64,000 nt of DNA from Geobacter argillaceus (GTDB lineage: Bacteria; Desulfobacterota; Desulfuromonadia; Geobacterales; DSM-12255), in the NCBI RefSeq assembly GCF_007830735.1, contig NZ_VLLN01000006.1, positions 1-64,000 of the forward strand, given 5' to 3'. Shown here one piece after another: positions 17,814-27,522 of this stretch (within the stretch, counting starts at the first letter, position 1; every line of letters starts with the position of its first letter). Under the pieces are notes generated by a model. That model saw only the letters and a program-made list of their open reading frames with translations. It had not been told where the DNA came from and did not search any database. Made by a program: the position numbers and the translations under genes.

Positions 17814-20800
17814 ATGCACAGCGATGAACTGAACGCCAGGATCATCTCCCGGGGCAAGGAGTTCTTTGCCGCCATTGCCGGCGAAAAGCCGTCCCTGTTC
17901 GACAAGGGGGCCTGGATGGGGAAGGTGATGGACTGGTGCATGCAAAACGACCAGTTCAAGGTCCGGATGTTCCGGTTCGTGGATGTCTTTCCCTCCCTCA
18001 CCACGAGCAGGCTCCTGACCGAGCATGTGCGGGAATACTTCGGCAATGAAGAGGAGATGCCGGCCTTCATGGCCACTGGCGCGAAAGTGGCCGGCATGCT
18101 CGGCTCACTGGGTGGGGCCGTGCTGAACAGACTGCTGACCTCCAATATCGAGGAGATGGCGCGTCAGTTCATCATTGGCGAGAACACGCGGGAGGCGGTG
18201 AAGAGCCTGAAGAGGCTGCGAAATCAAGGTTTTGCCGCCGTGATGGATGTTCTCGGCGAGGCGACCCTGTCGGAGGAGGAAGCAGAGAGCTATACCAATA
18301 CCTACCTGGAGCTGCTGGAGGCGCTGAAGCAGGAGCAGGTGTGCTGGCAGGGGCTACCCGGCACCGGAGGCGATCCGGGGCTCGACTGGGGTCATAGCCC
18401 CAAGGTCAATGTGGCGGTGAAGCCGACGGCGCTCTTCTGTCTGGCCAACCCCCAGGATTTCGAAGGATCGGTCACTGTCATCCTCAACCGGCTGCGCCGC
18501 ATCTTCCTGAAGGTCAGGGAGCTGAACGGCTTTCTCTGCATCGACATGGAGTCGTACCGTCACAAGGAGATCACCCTGGAGGTCTTTCGCCGGCTGAAGC
18601 TGGAGCACCCCGATTACCCTTCCCTCGGGATCGCGCTCCAGGCCTATCTGCGGGATACGGACCGGGACTTGGACGCCCTTCTTGCCTGGGCGGAGCAGCA
18701 CGGGCTCAGCATCTCCATCCGCCTGGTGAAGGGGGCCTACTGGGATTTCGAGACGGTCAGGGCTCGGCAGAACGGCTGGGAGATCCCGGTCTGGACCATC
18801 AAGGCCGAGAGTGATGCCGCCTTCGAGCGCCAGGCGCGGAAGATCCTGGCCCATCACCGGGTCTGTCATTTCGCCTGCGCCTCCCACAACATCCGCACCG
18901 TATCCGCCGTGCTGGAGCTGGCCCGGGAACTGCAGGTCCCGGAGGAGCGGTACGAGTTCCAGGTCCTGTACGGCATGGCCGAGCCGGTGCGCAAGGGGAT
19001 ACTGAAGGTGGCCGGCCGCATCCGTCTCTACTGTCCGTACGGCAGCATGGTGCCGGGGATGGGGTACCTGGTCCGGCGGCTCCTGGAGAACACGGCCAAC
19101 GAATCGTTCCTGCGCCGCAGCTTTGCCGGCGACGCCGAGATCGAGCAGCTGCTGGAAGACCCGGCTGTCACGGCCGAGCGCGCGCATGCCGCCCGTGAGG
19201 CCGGGCCGAAAAAGGTACGGACCGGCACTGGCGGGCTGCCTCCGTTCAGGAACGAGGCGATGGTCGACTTTACCCGGGCCGGCCACCGGGACGCCTTTCC
19301 GGCGCATATCGCCCGGGTCAGGTCCCTGCTGGGCCGGACCTACCCCCTGTACATAGGCGGCAGGGAGGTTGCGACCAATGACCTGCAGTCGTCGGTCAAT
19401 CCGAACCGGCCGGCAGAGGTTGTCGGCCAGGTCTGCCAGGCCGGCACGAAGGAGGTGGGTGACGCCATTCATGCAGCCACGGCCGCTTTTCCGGCCTGGC
19501 GGGATACTGACCCGCGGACCCGGGCGCAGTATCTGCTCAAGGCAGCCGGTGCGGCCCGCGGGCGGATTTTTGAGCTCGCAGCCTGGCAAGTCCTGGAGAT
19601 CGGCAAACAGTGGGACCAGGCCTATGCCGATGTAGCCGAGGCAATCGATTTTCTCGAATACTATGCCCGGGAGATGGCCCGCCTGGGAGAGCCGCAACGG
19701 ATCGGCCACGCGCCGGGCGAACTGAACCATTACTTCTACGAGCCGCGGGGAGTGGCGGCGGTGATCGCCCCGTGGAACTTCCCGCTGGCCATCAGTATGG
19801 GTATGGCATCGGCAGCCATCGTGACCGGTAACTGCGTGGTCTTCAAGCCGTCCGGCCTCACCCCGGTCATCGGCTGGCAACTGGTGGAGCTCTTCCGCGA
19901 GGCCGGGCTACCGGCCGGGGTTTTCAACTACACACCCGGCCGGAGTCCGGTCATGGGGGACTTTCTGGTCGACCATCCGGACATCAGCCTCATCGCCTTC
20001 ACCGGTTCGGTGGAAACGGGGCTCAGGATCATCGAGCGGGCGGCAAAGGTCCATCCCGGCCAGGCCTTTGTAAAGCGGGTCATTGCCGAAATGGGGGGGA
20101 AAAACGCCATCATCATCGACGACGATGCCGACCTTGACGAGGCGGTGCCCCATGTGCTCATCTCCGCCTTCGGCTTTCAGGGGCAGAAGTGCTCCGCCTG
20201 CTCCCGGGTTATCGTCCTTGAAGCCGTGTATGACCGGTTCGTCCAGCGGCTCGTTGCCATGGCCCGGGCTACCCGGGTCGGTCCGGCGGAAGACCCGGGC
20301 TGTTACCTGGGGGCCGTGGCGGACGAACAGGCGCGGCAGAAGATCAACGACTATATCGCAATCGGGAAGAGGGAAGGGGTCTTGCTGTATGAAAGCCAAC
20401 TGCCTGACGGCGACGGGTATTTCGTCCCCATGACCATCATCGGTGGCGTCAGGCCCGAGCACCGCATCGCCCGGGAAGAGATTTTCGGCCCGGTGCTGGC
20501 GATCATGCGGGTGAACGATTTCGATCAGGCGCTCCAGTGGGCCAACTCCACCAGGTTCGCCCTCACCGGCGGCGTCTTCAGCCGGAGCCCGGAGCATCTG
20601 ACCAAGGCACGCCGGGAGTTTCGGGTCGGCAACCTGTACCTCAACCGGAATATCACCGGTGCCCTGGTGGAGCGCCAGCCGTTCGGCGGCGCCGGGATGT
20701 CCGGGGGTGGCACCAAGGCAGGGGGGACGGACTACCTGCTTCACTTCATGGACCCGCGGGTGACTACCGAAAACACCATGCGGCGCGGGTTCGCGCCGGT

Positions 20801-20828
20801 TGAAGCGGATGACGACTGGGTGGAGTAG
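17814..20828 (+). CDS. putA: Bifunctional proline dehydrogenase / P5C dehydrogenase
   Basis: Oxidises proline to glutamate in two steps with channelling of the P5C/glutamate semialdehyde intermediate. At 1004 residues it is the minimal type, without the DNA-binding ribbon-helix-helix of E. coli PutA. The FAD barrel (about 110-430) shows LVKGAYWD and FACASHNIRT. The aldehyde dehydrogenase domain (about 510-980) shows PWNFPLAI, the general base region EMGGKN (E759) and nucleophile C793 in GQKCSACSR. ATG 17814 is preceded by AAGGAG at six bases. An upstream ATG at 17772 also has GGAG and would add 14 residues; the choice is not certain. Geobacter PutA of this size is known as a soluble/peripheral enzyme feeding electrons to quinone. 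Confidence 0.95.
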   Translation: MHSDELNARIISRGKEFFAAIAGEKPSLFDKGAWMGKVMDWCMQNDQFKVRMFRFVDVFPSLTTSRLLTEHVREYFGNEEEMPAFMATGAKVAGMLGSLGGAVLNRLLTSNIEEMARQFIIGENTREAVKSLKRLRNQGFAAVMDVLGEATLSEEEAESYTNTYLELLEALKQEQVCWQGLPGTGGDPGLDWGHSPKVNVAVKPTALFCLANPQDFEGSVTVILNRLRRIFLKVRELNGFLCIDMESYRHKEITLEVFRRLKLEHPDYPSLGIALQAYLRDTDRDLDALLAWAEQHGLSISIRLVKGAYWDFETVRARQNGWEIPVWTIKAESDAAFERQARKILAHHRVCHFACASHNIRTVSAVLELARELQVPEERYEFQVLYGMAEPVRKGILKVAGRIRLYCPYGSMVPGMGYLVRRLLENTANESFLRRSFAGDAEIEQLLEDPAVTAERAHAAREAGPKKVRTGTGGLPPFRNEAMVDFTRAGHRDAFPAHIARVRSLLGRTYPLYIGGREVATNDLQSSVNPNRPAEVVGQVCQAGTKEVGDAIHAATAAFPAWRDTDPRTRAQYLLKAAGAARGRIFELAAWQVLEIGKQWDQAYADVAEAIDFLEYYAREMARLGEPQRIGHAPGELNHYFYEPRGVAAVIAPWNFPLAISMGMASAAIVTGNCVVFKPSGLTPVIGWQLVELFREAGLPAGVFNYTPGRSPVMGDFLVDHPDISLIAFTGSVETGLRIIERAAKVHPGQAFVKRVIAEMGGKNAIIIDDDADLDEAVPHVLISAFGFQGQKCSACSRVIVLEAVYDRFVQRLVAMARATRVGPAEDPGCYLGAVADEQARQKINDYIAIGKREGVLLYESQLPDGDGYFVPMTIIGGVRPEHRIAREEIFGPVLAIMRVNDFDQALQWANSTRFALTGGVFSRSPEHLTKARREFRVGNLYLNRNITGALVERQPFGGAGMSGGGTKAGGTDYLLHFMDPRVTTENTMRRGFAPVEADDDWVE

Positions 20829-20854
20829 GGAGATATAGTCTTTGCAAAATGCAG

Positions 20855-22084
20855 TTACCCTTTTGGGGCGGAACGGAACCGTTCCACCCGCTTCTGCATC
20901 AGGAGGGCGCGGCGCTCCTGCGGCGGGTGCGCTTCCAGTTGCGCCTGCGTCAGCCCCAGCTCCGTGGCGCTCAGGCCGGCACAGCGCAGGGCGTCCTCCC
21001 AGCCGTTCAGGGTTGTGCCCGGCTTGTCCGCCTGCGCCAGCAGGGGGAGGATACGGTCGATCCGGCTCTTCAGCGCCTTCTCCGCCACGTCGAGTTTCGT
21101 CGAGTCCCGCAGTTCATGCCAGCGGTTGGCCAGGCCGTGGAGCCGGCAGCTCCAGGCCAGTGCCGTGCGCATAGCAGCGGGGAGCCTGAGCCGGTTGCAG
21201 AACGGCACGGCAAGAGCGAACCCGGCCTCTTCATGGCGGTGATGCTTAGGCCAGACGGCCGGGTCGGTGGCCAGTTTTCCCAGGTCGTGGAACAGGGCGC
21301 AGAAGCGGGCGGTAATGTCCTGGCTTGCCGCAGTTACCCGCTCCAGTACCTGCACGGCGTGGCTGAACAGGTCTCCCTCCGGATGGAACAAGGCAGGACC
21401 GGCAGGAACCCCGGGCATGCCGAAGAGTTCCGGGAGATAGGTCGTCCCGACCTGCAATTCCAGCATCCGCTGGAAAAAGCGGACCGGTTCGCTGCCACCG
21501 AGCGCCTTCAGCATCTCCCGGCTGAACCGCTCCACCGGTATCCCGGTAAACTGCTCCTCCCAGTCGCTACCGACAATGAGCCGTTCTGCTTCCGCTAGCA
21601 ACCGCCACCCCTCGGCCTCGAAACGAAATCCCCGGAACAGCCTGATCGGGTCGTCTACAAACGACCTCTCGGAACAGGGGCGCAGAGTTCTCTCTCTCAG
21701 GTCGTTTTTCCCGCCGAATGGATCGATCAGTAGCCCGCTCAGTGTCATGGCCATGGCGTTTACGGTGAAATCCCGACGGTGCAGGTCTGCGCCTATCTCG
21801 TCAGGAGAGGCGATGGTAACCGCTTCGATCTTGCCGTACTGCCGGTGAAACAGGAAATGGATCGGTGCCGCGCTCTTCGCCGCCACCGGCCGGAAGCCGA
21901 CGGCTTCCAGCATGCCTGGCGGAAGTGTGGTGATAAGATCGATGTCCCGGCTTTCCCTTGCGTCAATGAAATCCCTGACAATACCGCCGACAAGCCAGAT
22001 GCTGTCGTGATGCTCGGCCGGGAACAGTGTCGTGAGGAAACTGATGGCGTTGTTCATGGGATAAACCATATCCTGCCAGCGCAT
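20855..22084 (-). CDS. tRNA nucleotidyltransferase / poly(A) polymerase family (CCA-adding type)
   Basis: Class II nucleotidyltransferase, expected to add or repair the CCA end of tRNAs. The head domain has WLVGGIVRDFIDARESRDIDL (the GG and DxD catalytic elements near residues 30-50) and HRRDFTVNAMA. The RNA-binding part has VDDPIRLFRGFRFEAEGW. An HD-like element FCALFHDLGKLATDP near 260 suggests the bacterial CCA/HD arrangement. Start choice is weak: ATG 22084, 22069 and 22057 are all in frame, and none has a strong ribosome site. It converges with putA. Because this lineage can split A- and CC-adding activities over two proteins, the exact activity is left open. Confidence 0.86.
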   Translation of the reverse strand: MRWQDMVYPMNNAISFLTTLFPAEHHDSIWLVGGIVRDFIDARESRDIDLITTLPPGMLEAVGFRPVAAKSAAPIHFLFHRQYGKIEAVTIASPDEIGADLHRRDFTVNAMAMTLSGLLIDPFGGKNDLRERTLRPCSERSFVDDPIRLFRGFRFEAEGWRLLAEAERLIVGSDWEEQFTGIPVERFSREMLKALGGSEPVRFFQRMLELQVGTTYLPELFGMPGVPAGPALFHPEGDLFSHAVQVLERVTAASQDITARFCALFHDLGKLATDPAVWPKHHRHEEAGFALAVPFCNRLRLPAAMRTALAWSCRLHGLANRWHELRDSTKLDVAEKALKSRIDRILPLLAQADKPGTTLNGWEDALRCAGLSATELGLTQAQLEAHPPQERRALLMQKRVERFRSAPKG

Positions 22085-22147
22085 TCTGCGCAACCGTCCG
22101 TTTGTACCGCTGCTGCTGACGGGATTTCTTCATTGGGTGGACCCTTA

Positions 22148-22175
22148 CTGACATTTGCCGAATATCTGTTATAAA
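22148..22175 (+). promoter_or_regulatory. Predicted promoter for the HD-GYP gene
   Basis: CTGACA (22148-22153), a 16-bp spacer and TATAAA (22170-22175), about 43 bp before the HD-GYP start codon. Confidence 0.45.
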
Positions 22176-22217
22176 AGGTATTTCATAAATGCATCAAAGT
22201 CTGACGGAGCATTGGTC

Positions 22218-23411
22218 ATGTCCCTCGATCTGTGTGAAATGTCTCTGCAACTGACCCAGGGGCTGCTTCGGTTCACCGATACGGTCCTGCAGCAGATCTG
22301 CTGTCGTCGCTTTTCCAGCTACGAACTGTATGTTGAAGCGCTGCAGCATGTGCTTGGCGGCGAGGGGCGGCGGGGACCGGCCAGCATCTTTATCGGCTTC
22401 CAGGAGGACGGGGGCCATATCCGGCGCGGTCGCGTCTTTCACCTGCGAAAAGGGACGCTTGTGGAGGGATCGGAGGAGATTGCCATCGATGCCGGCGCCA
22501 TTTATGCGGGGAGCCTTGGCGCTGCCGAGAGCCCGCCGGACCTGGTCATCTCCAACTGGGCCGACAGCGGCGAGTCCCTCGACGACTACCAGCACTTCAT
22601 CCCACCGGCAATCGGTGCCGCCCTGGCGGCACCGATACGGAACTTCATCACGTACCGGATCAGCGGCGATGCGCCCGGTGCTCTGATTGCCTTCAATTTC
22701 CCCGGTCGGGCGAGCGACTATGATGCCGATGTCCTCAGGGGGCTCGGTGTGGTCATCGGTTCCCTCATCACCCTTTCCAGCCAGGTACGGGAAACGGAGA
22801 AGGCGTTCATTTACACCATCGAAGCGTTGGCCAGGGCGTGCGAGGCAGCGGAAGAGCATACCGGCAGACATATACTCCGGGTAAACAGATATGCAGGTGC
22901 CCTGGCCGCAGTCGCAGGCGCCCCGGTGGAGTTCGTGGAGTCGGTATCGTTTTCCGCCCAGATGCACGACGTGGGCAAGATCAAGATCCCGGTAGCCCTG
23001 CTGCTCAAGGAGGGACCGCTTGCCGATGAGGAAATGGAGCTGATGAAGATGCACCCGGTCTTTGGCGAGCGGATACTTGGGGATTCGCCGCGCCTGCAGG
23101 TTGCCAGGGAGATCGCCATTGCCCATCATGAGAACTGGGATGGCAGTGGCTATCCATACGGTCTCAGGGGGGACGGCATCCCGTTGGCAGGGAGAATCGT
23201 CAGGATAGCCGATGTCTACGATGCCCTTCGCTCCAGAAGGAGTTACAAATCGCCCATGGGCCACGGAGATGCGGTGCGGGTCTTTCGGGAGGGAGACGGT
23301 CGTATCCGCCCCAAGGAGCATTTTGATCCGGAATTGCTGCGTCTTTTTTTCAGCATCGAGCATATGTTCGAGAGCATCTATACCGTTAGCGAACAGGAGA
23401 TAGCCGATTGA
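22218..23411 (+). CDS. GAF-like/HD-GYP domain protein (putative c-di-GMP phosphodiesterase)
   Basis: A 397-residue cytoplasmic protein. Residues about 5-190 look like a GAF-type sensory domain. A short helix links it to an HD-GYP domain (about 200-390) with H250-D251 in MHDVGKIKIP, HHENWDGSGYP (GYP at 311-313) and GRIVRIADVYDALRS. All the expected metal ligands and the GYP motif are present, so activity on cyclic di-GMP is plausible, but no output partner is adjacent. ATG 22218 has GGAG eight bases before it. The final region has a small change (GDGRIRPKEHFDP) in place of the usual GSGTHFDP-type loop. Confidence 0.87.
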   Translation: MSLDLCEMSLQLTQGLLRFTDTVLQQICCRRFSSYELYVEALQHVLGGEGRRGPASIFIGFQEDGGHIRRGRVFHLRKGTLVEGSEEIAIDAGAIYAGSLGAAESPPDLVISNWADSGESLDDYQHFIPPAIGAALAAPIRNFITYRISGDAPGALIAFNFPGRASDYDADVLRGLGVVIGSLITLSSQVRETEKAFIYTIEALARACEAAEEHTGRHILRVNRYAGALAAVAGAPVEFVESVSFSAQMHDVGKIKIPVALLLKEGPLADEEMELMKMHPVFGERILGDSPRLQVAREIAIAHHENWDGSGYPYGLRGDGIPLAGRIVRIADVYDALRSRRSYKSPMGHGDAVRVFREGDGRIRPKEHFDPELLRLFFSIEHMFESIYTVSEQEIAD

Positions 23412-23580
23412 TGGGGGATCACCACCTGGACCCGTCCAATTCGAGATCTGGTGGCGGTTTCACGGGTTGCTCTTATGTAAGTTTTCACCGACGTTACCGG
23501 GTGATAGCTTAATTTTGTGGCTCCAATGTTTGTAATCACGCACTGTCCTTAAGTCTGTACAACTGATAAAGGAGCTGATG

Positions 23581-24543
23581 ATGTTCCTGCTGCCAAAAGG
23601 GAATCCGCTGTACGAAAATATTGCCGGCAGCAAGGTCAAGCTGCCAGAGGTTCTTGAAAAGCTGCAGATCAGCGGATTTACCGGCTACCTGGATTTCAAG
23701 TTTCTCGACGCGGAAGCCATGCTGCTCTTTGAAGGGGGGAAGCTGATCAGCGCCAAGTACGAGAAGGGGACAGCGGTCCTTTTCTCTTTCGAGGCCATTG
23801 CCGAGCTCTGTACCCTCATTGTCAGTGAGAGGGGAGTCCTCTGCGTATACAGGCTTTCAAAGGGGCTGACCATGTGGCTCCATGCCTTGATTCGCGGTGA
23901 AGTTCTTTACGGGGCGCAAGAATTGAAACTGATCGATATTAAGGCACTGCTGGAGAAAATCAAGGAACAGCAGTTGAATGGCGCTCTCAGGATTTATAAC
24001 GACGAGCGGGTAGCGCTCATCTTCTACAAGGATGGTGCTCCCCTCGGGTTCTTTCATGACGGCTCTCAGGATATCGAGACATCGGCTAATGAGTCACAGA
24101 AGCTTGTCGCGCTGCCAGGTGCCAAGATCGATGTGCTTTCGACGAAAAGTGCCGAGGAGCCCATTGGGTATGACCTGCTTGAGGTGGTCAATGTTGCCAA
24201 ACTCTGGGAAACGGCCACCGCCAAGCAGCGGGCGGCTATGGAGGCCACGCGCAAGCAAGCGGAGGAGCAGGACCGGGAGGTGATCAACCCCAAGTTGGCC
24301 GAGCTTGAGGACGATTTGAAGGAAATCGTCTCAGCCTATGTGGGAAAGGTTGGTCGCACCTTGGTGGAAAAAGAGCTTGGGGAACAGGGGGGCGGGCGAT
24401 GTCTGCTGGACAAGGATGGTCTTGCACGATTCATGGCCGGCATTGAACGGGGAGCCAAGCTGCTCACCAGCATGGCAAAGCTCCGGGAGATGCTCAAGAC
24501 CATGGAGTCGGAAGTAGCAGGCAGAACCTCGGTACAAGGCTAA
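23581..24543 (+). CDS. Unrecognised protein with two DUF4388-like repeats
   Basis: A soluble 320-residue protein of unknown function. Two similar units are seen: LPEVLEKLQISGFTGYLDF... followed by LLFEGGKLISAKYE (residues about 20-60), and ALLEKIKEQQLNGALRIY... followed by LIFYKDGAPLGFFHD (about 120-165). This pattern, a helix then strands with an F-x-G-G/D-G turn, is that of DUF4388/PATAN-type domains seen in Geobacter and Myxococcus signalling proteins. The C-terminal third is helical and charged (AKQRAAMEATRKQAEEQDRE; a long helix to the end). The second of two adjacent ATGs (23581) fits the GGAG better. It stands alone between the HD-GYP gene and a converging operon. Confidence 0.75.
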   Translation: MFLLPKGNPLYENIAGSKVKLPEVLEKLQISGFTGYLDFKFLDAEAMLLFEGGKLISAKYEKGTAVLFSFEAIAELCTLIVSERGVLCVYRLSKGLTMWLHALIRGEVLYGAQELKLIDIKALLEKIKEQQLNGALRIYNDERVALIFYKDGAPLGFFHDGSQDIETSANESQKLVALPGAKIDVLSTKSAEEPIGYDLLEVVNVAKLWETATAKQRAAMEATRKQAEEQDREVINPKLAELEDDLKEIVSAYVGKVGRTLVEKELGEQGGGRCLLDKDGLARFMAGIERGAKLLTSMAKLREMLKTMESEVAGRTSVQG

Positions 24544-24585
24544 CAACGGGATAAAGCGCCGGGCCTGAACTTTTTGATACACTGC

Positions 24586-24795
24586 CTACTCTTCTTTGGC
24601 GATCCTAATGACCTGCAGGACTCCGGGCATCTGCTCAAGTTTGCCGGTATTAAGTGTCTCGGTGTTGCCGATAACGCCGATTATGGTCCGGTTGGCGCCG
24701 GTGGACTGATGGATGTCGAAGTTGTTGGTGATGAGAAAATCCTTGACGTGGTCAAGAGACGCTTCGTCGGCGTTTTTCTTCATGATGATGAGCAC
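24586..24795 (-). CDS. Free-standing DAHP-synthase N-terminal (ferredoxin-like) domain
   Basis: A 69-residue protein that matches the N-terminal regulatory domain of AroF-type 3-deoxy-7-phosphoheptulonate synthases: MLIIMKKNADEASLDHV at the start, then RTIIGVIGNTE and MPGVLQVIRI at the end. No catalytic barrel follows; a stop codon ends it and a convergent gene ends 40 bp away. The start is GTG 24795 with GGAGG at six bases, which places the protein exactly at the domain boundary. It follows the chorismate mutase gene by 56 bp on the same strand, so both act on the shikimate/aromatic branch. It may be a regulatory subunit or the residue of a lost full-length gene; the intact ribosome site and conserved fold favour a working small protein. 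Confidence 0.75.
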   Translation of the reverse strand: MLIIMKKNADEASLDHVKDFLITNNFDIHQSTGANRTIIGVIGNTETLNTGKLEQMPGVLQVIRIAKEE

Positions 24796-24851
24796 TGCAT
24801 ACCTCCAATGGGATCTGTGGCCCGAGATCGGCACGTTTTGGCGTTAAGCCG

Positions 24852-25166
24852 TTACTGGTCCGTGGTCGCTGATCCCTGTTCTCTGGTCATAATCCTTTCA
24901 AGGCGGCGGGATTCATCGATGACCCGCTCGAAGAGACGAATAATGGCCTGATTGTCAAGCGGACCGGGATTGTCGGCCTGCATCCGGCGAAAGATGGCCT
25001 TTTCACGGGTCGGATCATAGACGGCAAGCCCTTTTTGTTTCTTGATCTCGCCGATGCGTAGTGCCAGGTCGGCCCGCTGGTTGAAGATCTGCAACAGCAG
25101 GCTGTCCAGACGGTCTATCTCCTGGCGAACGGTGTCGATGCTGGCCTCAGAACTGTTTTCGGACAA
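24852..25166 (-). CDS. Chorismate mutase (AroQ class)
   Basis: A 104-residue all-helical chorismate mutase: [34 protein letters not shown] at residues about 10-43 gives the N-terminal Arg and the first helix. [13 protein letters not shown] follows, and the last helix has [13 protein letters not shown]. It converts chorismate to prephenate for Phe/Tyr synthesis. The start is TTG 25166 with AGGAGA upstream. It overlaps the end of nadB by 20 bp, so the two are translationally close. No prephenate dehydratase is fused. Confidence 0.9.
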   Translation of the reverse strand: MSENSSEASIDTVRQEIDRLDSLLLQIFNQRADLALRIGEIKKQKGLAVYDPTREKAIFRRMQADNPGPLDNQAIIRLFERVIDESRRLERIMTREQGSATTDQ

Positions 25167-26742
25167 AGGAATCTCTCCTGCCGCGGATATCGTCCCGCTC
25201 GGGATAGTCGATGGTATAGTGGAGTCCTCTGGATTCCTTGCGCTGTTGGGCGCAAAGGACGATCAATTCGGCAACGGTGGCTATGTTGCGCAATTCGATC
25301 AGATCTGAGGTGACGATGAAGTCCCAGTAGTAATCCTCAATTTCCTCCTGGATAAGCCGGATGCGCCGCAATGCCCGCTCAAGGCGCTTGTCGGAGCGGA
25401 CAATCCCGACATAGTTCCACATGAAGCGGCGGATTTCATCCCAGTTCTGGGAGACCACAACCATTTCATCGCTATTGGTGGCTGAGCCGGCATCCCATAC
25501 CGGGATATCGGGAAATTCAAAACTGTTATTGGCAAGTACCTTGGTGGCATGCTGAAATGCTTTGCCCGCATACACAGCCGCCTCCAGGAGCGAATTGCTC
25601 GCCAGCCGGTTGGCTCCGTGCAGGCCGGTAAATGCCACTTCACCGATGGCGTACAGGTGCTTGACATCGGTTTCGGCATTGCTGTCGACGACAACGCCGC
25701 CGCACAGGTAGTGAGCCGCCGGTACGACCGGCAAAGGCTCCCTGGTCATGTCGAGGCCAAAACCGAGACAGGTCTGGTAGATATTCGGAAAGCGGTTCTT
25801 GATGTAATCCGGTTCCTTGTGGGTAATGTCCAGATAGACGCAGTCGTCTCCCCAGGTTTTCATTTCGCTGTCGATGGCGCGGGCGACGATATCCCGCGGA
25901 GCAAGATCCTTCAGCGGGTGATAGTTCTCCATGAACGCGGTGCCGTCCCTTCGGCGCAGGATTGCTCCTTCGCCCCGAACCGCTTCGGAGATGAGGAATG
26001 ACTTGGCATGGGGGTGATAGAGGGTTGTGGGGTGGAACTGCATGAACTCCATGTTGCCGATGGTGGCACCCGCGCGGTAGGCCATGGCCACGCCGTCGCC
26101 GGTCGCCACGTCCGGGTTGCAGGTGTAGAGATACACCTTTCCGGCGCCGCCGGTGGCCAGCAGGGTGATCTTGGCCCGGAAGGTTCTGACGTCGTTGGTT
26201 TCGCTGTTCAGCACATGGGCACCCAGGCAGCGGTTCGTCTTGAGCCGGCGTCGGATCACTTTTGCTTCGGTGATCAGATCGATGGCAATATGGTTCTCGA
26301 AGATCCTGATGTTCGGGTTGTTGCGCGCCTCTTCCACCAATGCCCGTTCTATCTCACGGCCGGTCACGTCGTCAGCATGGAGAATGCGGCGCTGGCTGTG
26401 TCCTCCTTCCCTGGTAAGATCGTAGGAGTCGCCGCTGGTCGTGAAATGAACCCCCCAATCGATAAGGCTTCGGATGACGTCGGGACCTTCCTCGACAACC
26501 ATGCGGACCACATCCTCATGGCAGATGCCGGCACCGGCAACCAGTGTGTCCTGGACGTGGGCGTCGAATGAATCTTCCTGGGAGAACACGGAGGCGATGC
26601 CGCCTTGGGCGTAGTTGGTGGCGGATTCAGTGACGTCGCGTTTGGTGACAATCGCCACGGTGCCGTGTTCAGCCGCCCGCAAGGCAAATGAGAGGCCGGC
26701 AATGCCGCTGCCGATGATGAGAAAATCACTGTCAATCAGCAT
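25147..26742 (-). CDS. nadB: L-aspartate oxidase
   Basis: FAD enzyme making iminoaspartate for NAD synthesis. 531 residues: FAD-binding [19 protein letters not shown] at the N-terminus, the [11 protein letters not shown] block, [18 protein letters not shown] and HPTTLYHP, with the active-site stretch RDIVARAI and the C-terminal helical domain present. ATG 26742 is preceded by AGGA at six bases; the extra 19 residues of the longer frame are not family-like. It heads the operon with the chorismate mutase and the DAHP-synthase domain. nadA/nadC are not in the window. Confidence 0.95.
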   Translation of the reverse strand: MLIDSDFLIIGSGIAGLSFALRAAEHGTVAIVTKRDVTESATNYAQGGIASVFSQEDSFDAHVQDTLVAGAGICHEDVVRMVVEEGPDVIRSLIDWGVHFTTSGDSYDLTREGGHSQRRILHADDVTGREIERALVEEARNNPNIRIFENHIAIDLITEAKVIRRRLKTNRCLGAHVLNSETNDVRTFRAKITLLATGGAGKVYLYTCNPDVATGDGVAMAYRAGATIGNMEFMQFHPTTLYHPHAKSFLISEAVRGEGAILRRRDGTAFMENYHPLKDLAPRDIVARAIDSEMKTWGDDCVYLDITHKEPDYIKNRFPNIYQTCLGFGLDMTREPLPVVPAAHYLCGGVVVDSNAETDVKHLYAIGEVAFTGLHGANRLASNSLLEAAVYAGKAFQHATKVLANNSFEFPDIPVWDAGSATNSDEMVVVSQNWDEIRRFMWNYVGIVRSDKRLERALRRIRLIQEEIEDYYWDFIVTSDLIELRNIATVAELIVLCAQQRKESRGLHYTIDYPERDDIRGRRDSFVRKQF

Positions 26743-26784
26743 GGGATATCCTGACTTGAATAGTAGATTATAAACAACCGGCAG

Positions 26785-26813
26785 ATTATTTTCCCCCAAC
26801 GGGCTTTTGTCAA
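26785..26813 (-). promoter_or_regulatory. Predicted sigma-70 promoter for the nadB operon
   Basis: On the minus strand, a perfect TTGACA (26813-26808), 17 bp, then AATAAT (26790-26785), about 43 bp before the nadB ATG. Confidence 0.65.
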
Positions 26814-26852
26814 GGGGTTTGATAAGTTATGCAGACATTACCTTGAAATGGA

Positions 26853-26880
26853 TTGAAAATATTATTTAATATACGGGCAA
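26853..26880 (+). promoter_or_regulatory. Predicted promoter for the lytic transglycosylase
   Basis: TTGAAA (26853-26858), 16 bp, TTTAAT (26875-26880), 34 bp before the start codon. It is divergent to the nadB promoter. Confidence 0.5.
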
Positions 26881-26914
26881 CACCGTGCTAGAGTATTCGG
26901 CGGAGAAACTACGA

Positions 26915-27514
26915 ATGAACAGTGGGCGATGGATTCTGACGGTTGCTTTTGTAGCGCTGATGGCCTCCTCGGTTCTTGCGGATATTTACCGCTACGAGGA
27001 TGATGAAGGGGTGGTTCATTTCACCGACGTTCCCACCGATCACCGGTTCAAGCTGTTCATGCGCGACCTCAGGAAGGATAAACGGCTGAGAACCACGTTC
27101 AGGCTCGGTGAGTGTGCCCGCAACCCGGAAGAATTTGCCCCGATCATCAACCAGTGCGCCCTCGAATACGGGGTGGACAAGGCGTTGGTTCAGGCGGTCA
27201 TCCACGCTGAATCCGGCTACAATCCCAATGCAGTTTCCCGAAAGGGGGCAGCGGGGCTCATGCAGCTGATGCCAAAAACCGCCCAGGGACTCAAGGTGAA
27301 CGATTCCTTTAACCCGTCGGAAAACATCCGGGGGGGGGTACGGTATCTCCGGTTCCTGCTGGATACTTTCAAGGGGGATGTGACCCTGGCACTTGCCGCC
27401 TATAATGCCGGTCTCTCCAAGGTGGCCAAGTACGGTGGCATTCCACCCTATAACGAGACGCGTACCTATGTGGCCAAGGTCCTTAGTTACCAGAAATCCT
27501 ACCAGACAAATTAG
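26915..27514 (+). CDS. Lytic transglycosylase with DUF4124 domain
   Basis: Secreted murein-cleaving enzyme of 199 residues. A signal peptide (cleavage near LA-D, residues 22-23) is followed by a short DUF4124 segment (DIYRYEDDEGVVHFTDVP). The SLT domain comes next, with the catalytic Glu99 in IHAESGYN, then the GAAGLMQLMPKTA and ALAAYNAG motifs. ATG 26915 has GGAG nine bases upstream; the longer frame from 26885 lacks a hydrophobic start of its own. pgsA follows after eight bases. Confidence 0.93.
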   Translation: MNSGRWILTVAFVALMASSVLADIYRYEDDEGVVHFTDVPTDHRFKLFMRDLRKDKRLRTTFRLGECARNPEEFAPIINQCALEYGVDKALVQAVIHAESGYNPNAVSRKGAAGLMQLMPKTAQGLKVNDSFNPSENIRGGVRYLRFLLDTFKGDVTLALAAYNAGLSKVAKYGGIPPYNETRTYVAKVLSYQKSYQTN

Positions 27515-27522
27515 GCACTTTC

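Noticed and set aside
18354-19880. A 508-codon open frame antisense to putA
   Set aside because: Same shadow effect; putA is full length with all catalytic residues.
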